From assembly GCA_019242065.1 (NCBI GenBank), contig JAFAWJ010001083.1, positions 1 through 10,566 on the forward strand: a stretch of 10,566 bases of DNA, read 5' to 3'. The notes under the pieces were generated by a model. The model ran no database searches and had not been told where the DNA came from. It was given only the letters and a program-made list of their open reading frames with translations. Positions 1-7,632 of the stretch are shown here, piece after piece; position 1 is the first letter of the stretch, and every line of letters begins with the position of its first letter. The stretch comes from Chloroflexota bacterium (GTDB lineage: Bacteria; Chloroflexota; UBA6077; CF-72). The position numbers and the translations under genes were made by a program.

Positions 1-376
1 CGCCCGCGCCGCCCTTGTTGACCTGCTCGACGCGAACGATGCGGTCCTGGTCGTCGAACCAGAACTTCAGTGTGCTCGAGGCGATCAGGCCGCCCGGCTC
101 CGCCGAGACCTCGATGGTGCCATCGGCGTCGTTCACCGAAGGATTCGACCAGGGCGCCCCACGGTACACGCCGGTGATGACACCGATGCCGGTGATCATC
201 GGCACCACCTGGTCATAGCCGACGAAGTCCTCGGGACCGTTGCCCCACATATGCGCGCCCACCGTGTGGAGCGTGACGTTGGGGGCGAGATGGCGCGCCG
301 CGGTGGCGGTTGCGGACGCTTCGCCGGTCCGCAGCGCTTTCAAATAGGCTTCCACAGCTCGGATGCGAGGGTTCAC
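1..376 (-). CDS. NTF2/SnoaL-like fold protein, 3' end cut by window edge
   Basis: About 125 residues are visible and the frame stays open to the left edge. The start is GTG at 376, chosen because a strong AGGAGGA Shine-Dalgarno sits 8 to 9 bases upstream. The protein begins MNPRIRAVEAYLKALRT and continues with an aromatic/Gly pattern, ending near KFWFDDQDRIVRVEQVNK. That layout, an N-terminal helix followed by curved beta strands with a late 'FxFDDxGRIxRVE' type strand, is typical of small NTF2-like proteins such as SnoaL and ketosteroid isomerase-like enzymes. No catalytic residue can be named with confidence. It lies 13 bases after the stop of the solute-binding protein, and its Shine-Dalgarno overlaps that stop codon, so the two are probably translated together. 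It may be a small isomerase, hydratase or lyase for the cluster's substrate, or a non-catalytic binding protein. Confidence 0.7.
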   Translation of the reverse strand, partial: MNPRIRAVEAYLKALRTGEASATATAARHLAPNVTLHTVGAHMWGNGPEDFVGYDQVVPMITGIGVITGVYRGAPWSNPSVNDADGTIEVSAEPGGLIASSTLKFWFDDQDRIVRVEQVNKGGAG

Positions 377-384
377 TGCGTCGG

Positions 385-391
385 TCCTCCT
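385..391 (-). promoter_or_regulatory. Shine-Dalgarno of the NTF2-like gene, overlapping upstream stop
   Basis: The minus strand reads AGGAGGA here, 8 bases before the GTG at 376. It overlaps the TAG stop of the binding-protein gene (392 to 390). This decides the GTG start and implies that ribosomes finishing the binding protein re-initiate on the next gene. Confidence 0.75.
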
Positions 392-2162
392 ACGCCAACC
401 ACATGTTGCGATCGTTGGTCGCGGTGCTCAAAAAGTATTTCAGGTCCATGACATTCGGCTGCAGCGCGTCGATGTCGGGGTACGGGGTGATGGTCATCAC
501 GAAGCTCTGATCGAGCAGGTAGTCGTTGATCTGGTCGTACATCTGCTTGCGTTTGGCGGGATCCGGCTCGGTGGCCACGCCCGCGGCCAACTGCGTCCAC
601 TGATCGTCGTAAAAACCCGCGCCATTGTTGGCGTAGCCGAAGGTGCGGCTCAGCGCGAACTCGGAGCCTGCCTCGCGCAGCTGACAGAACGCACCCGCGC
701 TTAGGCGCATGCCGTTGTATGGCGGGTGCTGGCCGAGCCCTTGCTGCGTAAAGGCCGCCGCGTCCGTGGGTTTGAGATTGGTCGTGACGCCGATACTGGC
801 CAGGTCGCCCTGGATGATGGTCGCGAGCTGCTGGTACTCCGAGGCATAGCCCGCCTGCGCCCAGGCGATGTCGAAGGTCGCATTGGTGACGCCTGACTGG
901 GCGATCAGCGACTTCGCTTTGTCGAGGTCGTAGGCGTAGGCCTTGTTCTTCTCGGCGTCGAAGGCGGGCGAGGACTTCGCCCAGGGCAGCGCGCGCGGCT
1001 CGCCGGTGAAGCCCTTCATGATCGAATCCGTGAAGCGCTGACGGTCGATAGCGTAGTTGATGCCCTGGCGGAACAATTTGTTGTCCATCGGCGGCATGCC
1101 ACAGTTGACTGTTGCGTAGAAAAACTGACCGAGATCGTGCGTCTGGTACAGCTTGGACTTGCCGTCACTGCGCAGGCGATCGGCGTCCGGAATGGCGACC
1201 AGGTCGGCCACGTCGAGCGCGCCCGATTCGTACGCGACCACCATGGCCTGCGTATCGCGGAAGATCGACACGTTGACGCCGTCGACATAGGGATGGCCAC
1301 TTTCCCAATAATTGGGATTCTTGACGATGGTGAAATGGTCACCCGGCGCCCATTCGACGAACTTGAAGGCGCCGGTCCCGACGACCTTTGTCGTCGCATC
1401 CGGACCTTCCATCGTGTCCTTGTCGAGGATGCGCAGGTACTGCAGGAAATCGAAGACGCCGGGCCGAGGTTGGTCTGACTTGAGAATGATGGTGTACTTG
1501 TCGGGCTTCTCCCAGCTGGTCCACCACGCGCTGCCGACGGCGACGACCGCCGCATAGGGGTTCTTCGGGTCGCGCGCGCGCAGGAGGTTGTATTCGACGT
1601 CGTCGCTGGTGAACTCGCGGCCGGTGTGAAACTGGACGCCCTGGCGCAGGTTGAGCTTGATCTGGGTGTTGTCGGTGCTCTGCTCCCAGCTTTCGGCGAG
1701 TCGGGGCATGATCGACAGGTCGTCGTCGTAGTCGATCAACATTTCGTTGACCTGACCCAGGGTGTTGTTGGAGACGGGCGACCAGAGAATCGCGTCGATG
1801 GTGACCAGGTCCCCCACCTGTCCCCAGCGGACCGTGCCGCCGGTCTTGACCTGCGGATTCGGGGTAGCAGTCGGAGCGGGCGCCGAGCTGGTCGCGCCCA
1901 CGGGTGTGGCGGCGACGGTGGTGGCGGCTGGTGCAGCCGCCGTCGGCGCGGCGGCCGCGGTGGTTGGAGCGGCGGCCGTGGTTGCGGCGCCTGCAGGCGC
2001 CTGAGGTGGCGTAGTAGCCGCGGGCGGCGCCGGTGGGGCGGCGGATGGCCCGCACGCGGCCAACAGGCTGGCGCCGGTGGCCGACATGAGCAAAGCCAGC
2101 GCCGAGCGCCGGCTGAGAGCCGGCAGCGCGCGGACACTGGGACTACGGTCAGTTTCGAACAT
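390..2162 (-). CDS. ABC transporter solute-binding lipoprotein, family 5 (peptide/nickel type)
   Basis: The product is 590 residues. It should be an extracytoplasmic binding protein that captures a peptide or other small polar ligand and delivers it to an ABC permease. The N-terminus has a twin-arginine pair (SRRSALALL, residues 17 to 25), a hydrophobic stretch and a lipobox LAAC with the lipidated Cys at 37, so Tat export as a lipoprotein is likely. Residues 38 to 105 are a low-complexity Ala/Pro/Thr spacer. The mature domain opens with GGTVRWGQVGDLVTID, and contains LNLRQGVQFHTGREFTSDDVEYNL, followed by VVGTGAFKFVEW and LFRQGINYAIDRQRF, which are hallmark blocks of the SBP_bac_5 family (DppA/OppA/NikA). 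The ATG at 2162 is preferred over the open frame extending to 2270, because a signal peptide begins at this Met and a GGGGGA lies upstream. The gene follows LysR by 41 bp. No permease or ATPase gene is visible in the window. The ligand is unknown. Confidence 0.93.
   Translation of the reverse strand: MFETDRSPSVRALPALSRRSALALLMSATGASLLAACGPSAAPPAPPAATTPPQAPAGAATTAAAPTTAAAAPTAAAPAATTVAATPVGATSSAPAPTATPNPQVKTGGTVRWGQVGDLVTIDAILWSPVSNNTLGQVNEMLIDYDDDLSIMPRLAESWEQSTDNTQIKLNLRQGVQFHTGREFTSDDVEYNLLRARDPKNPYAAVVAVGSAWWTSWEKPDKYTIILKSDQPRPGVFDFLQYLRILDKDTMEGPDATTKVVGTGAFKFVEWAPGDHFTIVKNPNYWESGHPYVDGVNVSIFRDTQAMVVAYESGALDVADLVAIPDADRLRSDGKSKLYQTHDLGQFFYATVNCGMPPMDNKLFRQGINYAIDRQRFTDSIMKGFTGEPRALPWAKSSPAFDAEKNKAYAYDLDKAKSLIAQSGVTNATFDIAWAQAGYASEYQQLATIIQGDLASIGVTTNLKPTDAAAFTQQGLGQHPPYNGMRLSAGAFCQLREAGSEFALSRTFGYANNGAGFYDDQWTQLAAGVATEPDPAKRKQMYDQINDYLLDQSFVMTITPYPDIDALQPNVMDLKYFLSTATNDRNMWLA
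1848..2051 (-). repeat. Low-complexity Ala/Pro/Thr-coding tract (lipoprotein spacer)
   Basis: About 68 codons directly after the lipid-anchored Cys encode almost only Ala, Pro, Thr, Gly and Ser, in imperfect units such as TTAAAP and APTAAAPA. The DNA is a GCC/GGC-rich simple-sequence tract. It probably serves as a flexible tether through the cell wall and may vary in length between strains. Confidence 0.8.
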
Positions 2163-2203
2163 GCATTCACATCCCCCGAACAGACAAAGAAAGCAGCTTC
2201 CGA

Positions 2204-3148
2204 TCAAATGATCGCTTGCGCCGAAACCAGTGGCTGCGCCTGGCTGCGCGCGCCCCACTCGGTGAGCCACACCGAAGCGAAGTCAAGAAATGTCGACATG
2301 GCGCGCGTGTGCGGACCACGTTCGGACCAGGCCAGCGCCATGGAGTACCGCATCTGGACGCCGTCGATCGGGACCGCGACCACCCGGTCGCCGTTGGCCC
2401 GCACGATATTCTGACCGGTGATGCCGATGGCGATGCCTTCGGCGGCCAGGCCAATGAGCGTCATGGGATCGTCGGCCTCGAAGCTGACCTGTGGCTGCAG
2501 ACCGCGCGCCTGAAACGCGCGATCGACCACGCGCCGCGGCGCCTCGTCGGGTGAGGTGAGGATGAGCCGCTCACCGGCGATGTCGTCGAGGGTGAGGCTC
2601 GGTCGGGCAGCAAAGCGGTGGTGGGGCGCGACGACCGCCACCAGTTCGCGACAGTACACCTGCCGCGTCGAGATGTCCTGAGGGATGTCCGGTTCGTCGG
2701 TGGGTACCAGGATGCAGGCGACGTGGATCTCGCCGGCTTCCAGCATCTTGATCAACATCCCGCTCACGCGCTCGACGAGTGTTAACTCGAGGTGCGGGTG
2801 CTGGCGCATGAAGGCCGCCAGAAACCCTGGCAGCCAGAACGGGCCGTTGCCAGTCATAGTGCCGACGATCAGCTGACCGCGATCCAGGTTGGCGAACTCC
2901 TGCATCTCTTCCTGGGCGGCCTTGACTTCTTCCAGGATGCGCTCGGCCCGAGCCAGGAACGTCTTGCCGGCCTCTGTCAGTGTGAGGTTGCGGCCGCCAC
3001 GCTCGAACAGGCGCACGCCCAGTTCTCGCTCGAGGAGTTTGATCTGCTCGGAGAGGGTGGCCTGGGACATGTAGAGCTCGTCGGCGGCACGCCGGAAGCC
3101 ACCCACCCGGGCAATATTGCGCAAATACTGAAGTTGACGGAGCTCCAT
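2204..3148 (-). CDS. LysR-family transcriptional regulator
   Basis: The product is 314 residues, the normal LysR size. The first ~65 residues are the winged helix-turn-helix: MELRQLQYLRNIARVGGF, then the recognition region FRRAADELYMSQATLSEQIK (about 18 to 37) and LGVRLFERGGRNLTLTEAG. A linker helix (about 68 to 85) leads into the two-lobed effector domain, beginning LIVGTMTGNGPFWLPGFLAAF. It probably controls the surrounding catabolic/uptake genes in response to a pathway metabolite. Unlike most LysR genes it is not divergent from its likely targets. It lies between the amidohydrolase (37 bp upstream) and the binding protein (41 bp downstream), all on one strand. The ATG at 3148 has only a weak ribosome site. 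Effector and operator sites cannot be read from the sequence. Confidence 0.95.
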   Translation of the reverse strand: MELRQLQYLRNIARVGGFRRAADELYMSQATLSEQIKLLERELGVRLFERGGRNLTLTEAGKTFLARAERILEEVKAAQEEMQEFANLDRGQLIVGTMTGNGPFWLPGFLAAFMRQHPHLELTLVERVSGMLIKMLEAGEIHVACILVPTDEPDIPQDISTRQVYCRELVAVVAPHHRFAARPSLTLDDIAGERLILTSPDEAPRRVVDRAFQARGLQPQVSFEADDPMTLIGLAAEGIAIGITGQNIVRANGDRVVAVPIDGVQMRYSMALAWSERGPHTRAMSTFLDFASVWLTEWGARSQAQPLVSAQAII

Positions 3149-3185
3149 GTCAGGCGTTCATGCACCGCGGCTCCGGCGGCGTCGC

Positions 3186-4406
3186 TCAGGCTTCTGCAGG
3201 CAACCAACCCCACGGATACGGGCCCCAATCGGGGGAATACAGCTCACCTGCCCGCAGCGTCTGGACCGGAACCAGCGCCTTGTCACCGGTGAACGGCTGA
3301 TTGAGCGTGTCGGTGAACTTCCACTTGCCTTCGACGACGTCGAAGACCGACAGGTCGGCTTCGCGACCCACGGCGATGGCACCCGCGCTGTCAGTCATGC
3401 CAATGCCCTTCGCCGCGTTGACGGTGGTCATGCGGACCACGTCCGACAGGCCGTAGCCGACCGACATGAACTTGGCCATGCTGTCCAGCAGACCCACGCC
3501 CAGGCGCCGACCGCCGCCGGTCAGGTCGCTGCTGGTCGTGTCCGGCCGTATGCCGAGCTCCGCCTGGCGGCGGGCGACTTCGATGCCAAAATTGCCGCGG
3601 CCGAGCGCCGAATCGATGACCACACCATTGGCGCGCGCTTCTTCCACTTCAGGTACCACGGACTGCGCCGCCTCGCGCGCGTTCATCACACCCCCCGGAT
3701 TCGGCGTACACAGGTGGGTGAGGATATCGCCGGCGGTCAGCGTCTTGAGCAAAAAGCGCGTCAGGTCGCCGGCGCGGGTCCGGTCGGGATGTCGCCCGTC
3801 GCCGATGTGCACCATCAGCGGCAAGCTGTGCTCGACGGCAATCTCTTTGGCGAGCTTGACCACGTCCTCGCCGCGCTCCTGAACCACGGGCCCGACCAGG
3901 CGCAGCTTGAAGCCGCTGATCATGCCGGGGTTGGCCTGGATGCAGCTGGCGATGGTCTTGCGGTCGATGTCGTCCATGGTCATGACGTCGGCCGCGGCAG
4001 GCGTGGTATGGGCGAAGGTACCGACGTTGACGAAGCAGATCACCCGCGTCTTCGCGTTCGGGATCAGGTGCGTCCCGAACACGCCGACGTTGGCAATGCC
4101 TACCGAGCCCGCGTCGAGGACGGTGACCACCCCAGAGTGGACGCCGCCGATATCCGGGTCCACGCAGCCCATGCCCACGCCCGCCGTTGTGGCGCCGTAG
4201 CCGACGTGGGTGTGGATGTCGAGCAGGCCGGGGACCACGTAGCGACTATCGCCCTTGACCTGGATGACCTTGCGCGCCTCGGCGGCGGGGATGTCGGCCT
4301 GGACGGCGGCAATCTTGCCGTCGGTGACACCGATATCCAATTGACTGTCGAGTCCCTGGCCAGGATCGAGGACGTGGCCACCCTTGATAAGCAAGTCGTA
4401 TGGCAT
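3186..4406 (-). CDS. Amidohydrolase/deacetylase-family metallohydrolase (dihydroorotase-like, COG3964 type)
   Basis: The product is 406 residues. It is a cytosolic metal-dependent hydrolase of the amidohydrolase superfamily. Candidate metal ligands are in family order: H65 and H67 (GLLDIHTH), K167 as probable carboxylated lysine (SGFKLRL), H200 (LMVHIGD), H231 (ILTHLCTPN) and D294 (TSSDLTG). The N-terminal beta domain (MPYDLLIKGGHVLDPG) and the C-terminal return strand (VGREADLSVFDV) also fit. Characterised members of this group remove acetyl groups from acetyl-(R)-mandelate or N-acetyl-D-amino acids, and others are annotated as dihydroorotases. A pyrimidine role is unlikely without neighbouring pyr genes. 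ATG 4406 lies three bases after the stop of the dehydrogenase gene, so translation is coupled. The segment DSALGRGNF (265 to 273) occupies the place where I recall a 'GHGxGSF'-like motif in relatives, so substrate preference may be altered. Confidence 0.88.
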   Translation of the reverse strand: MPYDLLIKGGHVLDPGQGLDSQLDIGVTDGKIAAVQADIPAAEARKVIQVKGDSRYVVPGLLDIHTHVGYGATTAGVGMGCVDPDIGGVHSGVVTVLDAGSVGIANVGVFGTHLIPNAKTRVICFVNVGTFAHTTPAAADVMTMDDIDRKTIASCIQANPGMISGFKLRLVGPVVQERGEDVVKLAKEIAVEHSLPLMVHIGDGRHPDRTRAGDLTRFLLKTLTAGDILTHLCTPNPGGVMNAREAAQSVVPEVEEARANGVVIDSALGRGNFGIEVARRQAELGIRPDTTSSDLTGGGRRLGVGLLDSMAKFMSVGYGLSDVVRMTTVNAAKGIGMTDSAGAIAVGREADLSVFDVVEGKWKFTDTLNQPFTGDKALVPVQTLRAGELYSPDWGPYPWGWLPAEA

Positions 4407-4409
4407 CAG

Positions 4410-5360
4410 CTACCAACCCCGTTTCTTGTCAACCAGATTCATGAGTGACTCGCCGCGCACGAAGCGGCCGACGTTCTCTGAGAGGATCGACCACACCAGG
4501 TCCGTCGTCAGTTGGGAAGTTGCCGAGCTGTGGGGTGTGACGATCAAATTGGGTGCGGTCCAGAGTGGGTCGCCCACCGGCAGCGGCTCGGTTTCGGTCA
4601 CGTCCAGGCCCGCGCCGCCCAGGTGCCCCTCTTCGAGCGCGTCGACCAGGGCGGCCTCGTTGACGATCGCCCCGCGCGACATCTGCATGACGTAGGAGCC
4701 GCGTTTGAGGAGGCGGATCTGCTCGGCCTTGACCATGTTGCGGCTGGTGGGCGTCATCGGCGCCGAGATTACCAGCACGTCCGCCTCGCGGCACAAATCG
4801 TTCAACCGGTCCAGGGGCCAGACCTGTTCGACACCTTCGCCGGGCGGGCCGGGCTCGGCGTCAACGGCCAGGACGCGCATTTCGAAACCGGTGGCGCGGC
4901 GGGCGATGGCGCGGCCGATGTTGCCAAAGCCGATGATGCCCATGGTGTGGCCTTTGAGGCCGCTCATGACGAGATCGCCACGTCCCCACTTGTGGTCGTG
5001 CTGGTTCTGCTCGTACCCGCGCAGCGCCCGGGTGTGGGTCAGCAGAAACGCAAAGGTGTGCTCGGCGATCGTCGCCGCGTGCGCACCGCGCATATTGGTG
5101 ACGATCACGTCACTGTCCTGCAAGCCGGGCACGCGCCACATCCACTCGACGCCGGCGCTCGGCGACTGAACCCAGCGCAGCTTCTTGGCGTTGGCGAAAT
5201 CGTCGCCGGCTAGCATGCCGTACACCGCCTCGACCTCGGCGAGCAGCGGCGCCGTCGCCGCACCCTGTTCAGGGACGATGAACTCGATGCCGTGCTCGTC
5301 CGCGATTTTGGCCAGCCGATCGGGATCACGCTGAAAAGGGGTCAGAACCAGCATTTTCAT
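4410..5360 (-). CDS. D-isomer-specific 2-hydroxyacid dehydrogenase, NAD(P)-dependent
   Basis: The product is 316 residues. It should interconvert a D-2-hydroxy acid and the 2-keto acid. The Rossmann fold is clear: GIIGFGNIGR (141 to 150), with D167 at the end of the second strand (VLAVD), which favours NAD over NADP. The catalytic set is present: R229 (MSRGAIVNE), E258 (ETEPLP) and H277 (VTPHSS). The signature AIVNEAALVDALEEGHLGGAGLDV is intact, given here only as family evidence. The N-terminal half lacks a regulatory ACT domain, so it is the short glyoxylate/hydroxypyruvate reductase-like type. ATG 5360 follows lgt by 20 bp, with no strong ribosome site. The start MKMLVLTPF is the natural first strand. 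Its direct partner is the amidohydrolase downstream. The physiological substrate is not readable from sequence. Confidence 0.93.
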   Translation of the reverse strand: MKMLVLTPFQRDPDRLAKIADEHGIEFIVPEQGAATAPLLAEVEAVYGMLAGDDFANAKKLRWVQSPSAGVEWMWRVPGLQDSDVIVTNMRGAHAATIAEHTFAFLLTHTRALRGYEQNQHDHKWGRGDLVMSGLKGHTMGIIGFGNIGRAIARRATGFEMRVLAVDAEPGPPGEGVEQVWPLDRLNDLCREADVLVISAPMTPTSRNMVKAEQIRLLKRGSYVMQMSRGAIVNEAALVDALEEGHLGGAGLDVTETEPLPVGDPLWTAPNLIVTPHSSATSQLTTDLVWSILSENVGRFVRGESLMNLVDKKRGW

Positions 5361-5380
5361 CGCTGGCCATTGTTATTCCC

Positions 5381-6190
5381 TCAGGTCGCGAAGCGCCACC
5401 GTGCAATGGAGAATCGCCAGACGATCAGGACGGCGGCGAGCAGCCCGGTTACCAGCGCGATGACCTGGGCCTCCTGGAGACCCCAGATGATGACGGTCTC
5501 CTGACGGTAGTAGGTCAGACCAAAGCGTATGATCGCGTAACCCACGGCGCTGATCAGAAACGTCAGGCCGGGGCGGACCTTGAGCCAGTCCCGCAGCAGC
5601 CACAGAATGCCCAGCAGGACCACCTCGGCCACGATCTCGTACAGCGGGTAGGCGTAGGTCGGCACACCTTTGAGGTCGGCCGGGAGCAGATCATTCGGAT
5701 TGGTGTAGCGAATTGCCAGGCAGAACTGGCAGCCGGTGGCGTCGCTACCCCACGCGTCGCCGTTGCTCAGGCAGCCCAGACGCCCGATCGCCTGACCGAG
5801 CAGCATGGCCGGGGCGGCGATGTCCAGCAGCGGCCAGGGGTCAAGCTGGCTGCGCCAGGCCGCAATGCCGCCGCCGATGATGCCGCCGATGAAGGCGCCG
5901 TACACGGCGATACCGCCTTCCCAGACCATCGGGATCAGGAGCGGATTGGCGAGATAGAACTCCAGGTGGTCCGCGATGTGGAACAGCCGCGCACCGATGA
6001 TGCCGCCGACGACGCCCCAGCCGGCGATGCCGTACACGGTGTCCTGCGGGATACCGATACGTACGCCGAGATAGCCGGCGAACCAGATGGCCACGGCCAC
6101 CGCGATGGCGGTGAAGATGCCATGCCAGCCCAGCTGGAAGGGTCCCAGCTGGGCGATGATGGGATCAAACGAGAAGGTCCAGGTGATCAC
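5381..6190 (-). CDS. lgt: Prolipoprotein diacylglyceryl transferase
   Basis: The product is 269 residues, the usual Lgt length. This inner-membrane enzyme moves diacylglycerol from phosphatidylglycerol to the lipobox Cys of prelipoproteins. Seven hydrophobic segments are visible. Conserved landmarks are GWHGIF (21 to 26), the block GGIIGARLFHI (62 to 72), WEGGIAVYGAFIGG (90 to 103), the signature GRLGCLSNGD (136 to 145, with the key Arg at 137) and RFGLTYYRQE near the C-terminus. Two positions differ from E. coli: Cys140 replaces the signature Asn, and Asp145 replaces Glu. Similar changes are common in non-proteobacterial Lgt, so activity is expected. The start is GTG at 6190 without a clear Shine-Dalgarno. 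The gene is embedded in the minus-strand run, and the nearby binding lipoprotein is an obvious substrate. Confidence 0.95.
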   Translation of the reverse strand: MITWTFSFDPIIAQLGPFQLGWHGIFTAIAVAVAIWFAGYLGVRIGIPQDTVYGIAGWGVVGGIIGARLFHIADHLEFYLANPLLIPMVWEGGIAVYGAFIGGIIGGGIAAWRSQLDPWPLLDIAAPAMLLGQAIGRLGCLSNGDAWGSDATGCQFCLAIRYTNPNDLLPADLKGVPTYAYPLYEIVAEVVLLGILWLLRDWLKVRPGLTFLISAVGYAIIRFGLTYYRQETVIIWGLQEAQVIALVTGLLAAVLIVWRFSIARWRFAT

Positions 6191-6256
6191 AGCGCAACCG
6201 AGTGTGACTGTACCCCGTGTCGGCCGGAGTTCTCACGATTAGGACCTTCCGGGTTG

Positions 6257-7576
6257 TTACTCGACGATCAGCGTCCCGGTCATGAACGGGTGGATGGAGC
6301 AGTGATACGTATAGGTGCCGGGTGTGCTGGGCGCGGTCAGCGTGTAGCTGGCGCCGGGGGCAATCTGGCCCGAGTCCCAGGCGCTCGAGGTGGTCGTGTG
6401 CGCCACGGAGTCGTTGTTGGTGAACGTCACCGACTGACCCGGCTTGACCGTCAGGGACTTGGGCCCAAAGGCGAAGCTGGCGATGCTGATGTCGGTGGCA
6501 TTCACGGCACTGGCGGACGCCGGCGCGGCCGCGGGCTGCGACTGGCCGGCTGCTGGCGTCGGCATCGACATCGGCATGCTGCCCATCGCGGCCACGTTTG
6601 TCGCCGGGCCTGGCTGCACGACGATCTTGCGCGGCGCATCACCCACCGGCACCGTCGCCGTCACCGACTGGTCCGACAGATTGACCACCGACAGGTCGTT
6701 CGAGTTCTCGTTGGTCACGTACGCCCAACTGCCGTCCGAGGTCATGCCAATCCAGTGCGGCATGGTGCCAACCTTGATCGAGCCGGTTCGCGTGAACGTC
6801 GCCGGATCAAACAGATCAACGGAGCCTGGACCCTGAGCGACGACCATGCCCAGCTTGTCGTCGGGGGTGAACAACGGATGATGCGGCGAAGCGCCTACCG
6901 GAATCTGCGTGTCGAGCTGCAGCGTCGGCAGATCGCGGATCTGCAGCGCGTCGACACCCGCCAGGGTGTACGCCAGGTACTGGCCGTCCGGACTGACGTT
7001 CAGGGCGCGTGGCGCGTGGTCAAGTGGGACAGAGCTGGTCTCCGTGCCGCTGGCAATGTCGATGACCGCCAACTGCTGGTTGCCGTCAGCCTGGCCGCCG
7101 GCGTAGGCGGTCTTGCCGTCGGGGGTGATGGCGATGTTGTGGGGTTGCGGAACCGATACCTGCCAGACGACCTGGTTGGAGCCGGTGTCGATGGCCTCGA
7201 CGGAGTCCGTCCCGAAGCCGGCGACCAGCACTTTGCTTCCGTCGGGCGTCATGGCCAGCCCGTGGGGGGTGGTGCCCACCTGAATGGTGTCGGTGACGGA
7301 GTCGGTTGCGGTGTCGATGACGGAGACCACCGAGTCGCCATCACTGCTGGCGTACACCCAGCGACCATCGGGGGTGACCGCCAGGCCGTGCGGGCCGGTG
7401 GGAATCGGGATGGTCTTCGTGACCGCGTTGGTGCCGGTGTCGAAGACGGCGACCGCGTTATCGTTGAACAGACCGATGTAGGCCTTGGGGGCGATCGCCG
7501 CCGCGTGGGCCGGCGCGCCGGTGAGCAGGGTGCCGGCCACGAGGCCGAGGCCAAGGACGAAGCGAGACGGGTTCAT
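6257..7576 (-). CDS. Secreted YncE-like beta-propeller fused to amicyanin-like cupredoxin
   Basis: The product is 439 residues. A Sec signal peptide (about 1 to 26, MNPSRFVLGLGLVAG...APAHA) leads to a seven-bladed propeller (about 30 to 320). Its ~42-residue repeats carry PHGLAVTPDG-type signatures, with PDG or variants at about 69, 111, 152, 196, 238 and 280. A low-complexity linker (about 321 to 358) includes MGSMPMSMP (331 to 339). The C-terminal domain (about 359 to 439) is a blue-copper fold with ligands H393, C426, H429 and M432. The closing block YHCSIHPFMTG has the C-x2-H-x2-M spacing of amicyanin rather than the C-x2-H-x4-M of plastocyanin. It probably acts outside the membrane as an electron carrier or copper-binding surface protein, with the propeller as a docking module. 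A GGAGG ribosome site lies 13 bases before the ATG. The partner enzyme is not in the window. Confidence 0.93.
   Translation of the reverse strand: MNPSRFVLGLGLVAGTLLTGAPAHAAAIAPKAYIGLFNDNAVAVFDTGTNAVTKTIPIPTGPHGLAVTPDGRWVYASSDGDSVVSVIDTATDSVTDTIQVGTTPHGLAMTPDGSKVLVAGFGTDSVEAIDTGSNQVVWQVSVPQPHNIAITPDGKTAYAGGQADGNQQLAVIDIASGTETSSVPLDHAPRALNVSPDGQYLAYTLAGVDALQIRDLPTLQLDTQIPVGASPHHPLFTPDDKLGMVVAQGPGSVDLFDPATFTRTGSIKVGTMPHWIGMTSDGSWAYVTNENSNDLSVVNLSDQSVTATVPVGDAPRKIVVQPGPATNVAAMGSMPMSMPTPAAGQSQPAAAPASASAVNATDISIASFAFGPKSLTVKPGQSVTFTNNDSVAHTTTSSAWDSGQIAPGASYTLTAPSTPGTYTYHCSIHPFMTGTLIVE
6502..6586 (-). other. Met-rich hinge between propeller and cupredoxin domains
   Basis: This stretch encodes residues 331 to about 358. 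It begins with four methionines in eight residues (MGSMPMSM) and runs into an Ala/Pro/Ser/Gln spacer. Met clusters of this sort bind Cu(I) in other periplasmic copper proteins. Here that role is an inference. Confidence 0.5.
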
Positions 7577-7632
7577 ACTGTCGCGAGATCCTCCGTGGAC
7601 TGGGATGGAAGTCGCTCAGGAATAAACCGGTC

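Noticed and set aside
1862..2040. GCC/GGC tract as a CRISPR-like or mobile repeat
   Set aside because: The units are irregular, in frame and code for a lipoprotein spacer. There are no uniform repeats or spacers.
2163..2270. N-terminal extension of the binding protein to 2270
   Set aside because: It would put 36 residues before a Tat/lipobox signal peptide and overlap the LysR gene. ATG 2162 gives a normal lipoprotein signal.
1626..2414. 262-codon open frame on the plus strand
   Set aside because: It mirrors the Ala/Pro/Thr-coding linker of the lipoprotein and the end of LysR, and its Gly/Arg repeats come from the GC-rich complement.
3147..4448. 433-codon open frame on the plus strand
   Set aside because: It is antisense to the amidohydrolase, which has a complete set of metal-ligand motifs. 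The plus-strand translation shows no domain.
6191..6256. Possible terminator between the copper protein gene and lgt
   Set aside because: Only a short CGGCCG palindrome is present, with no stem of useful length and no T-run.
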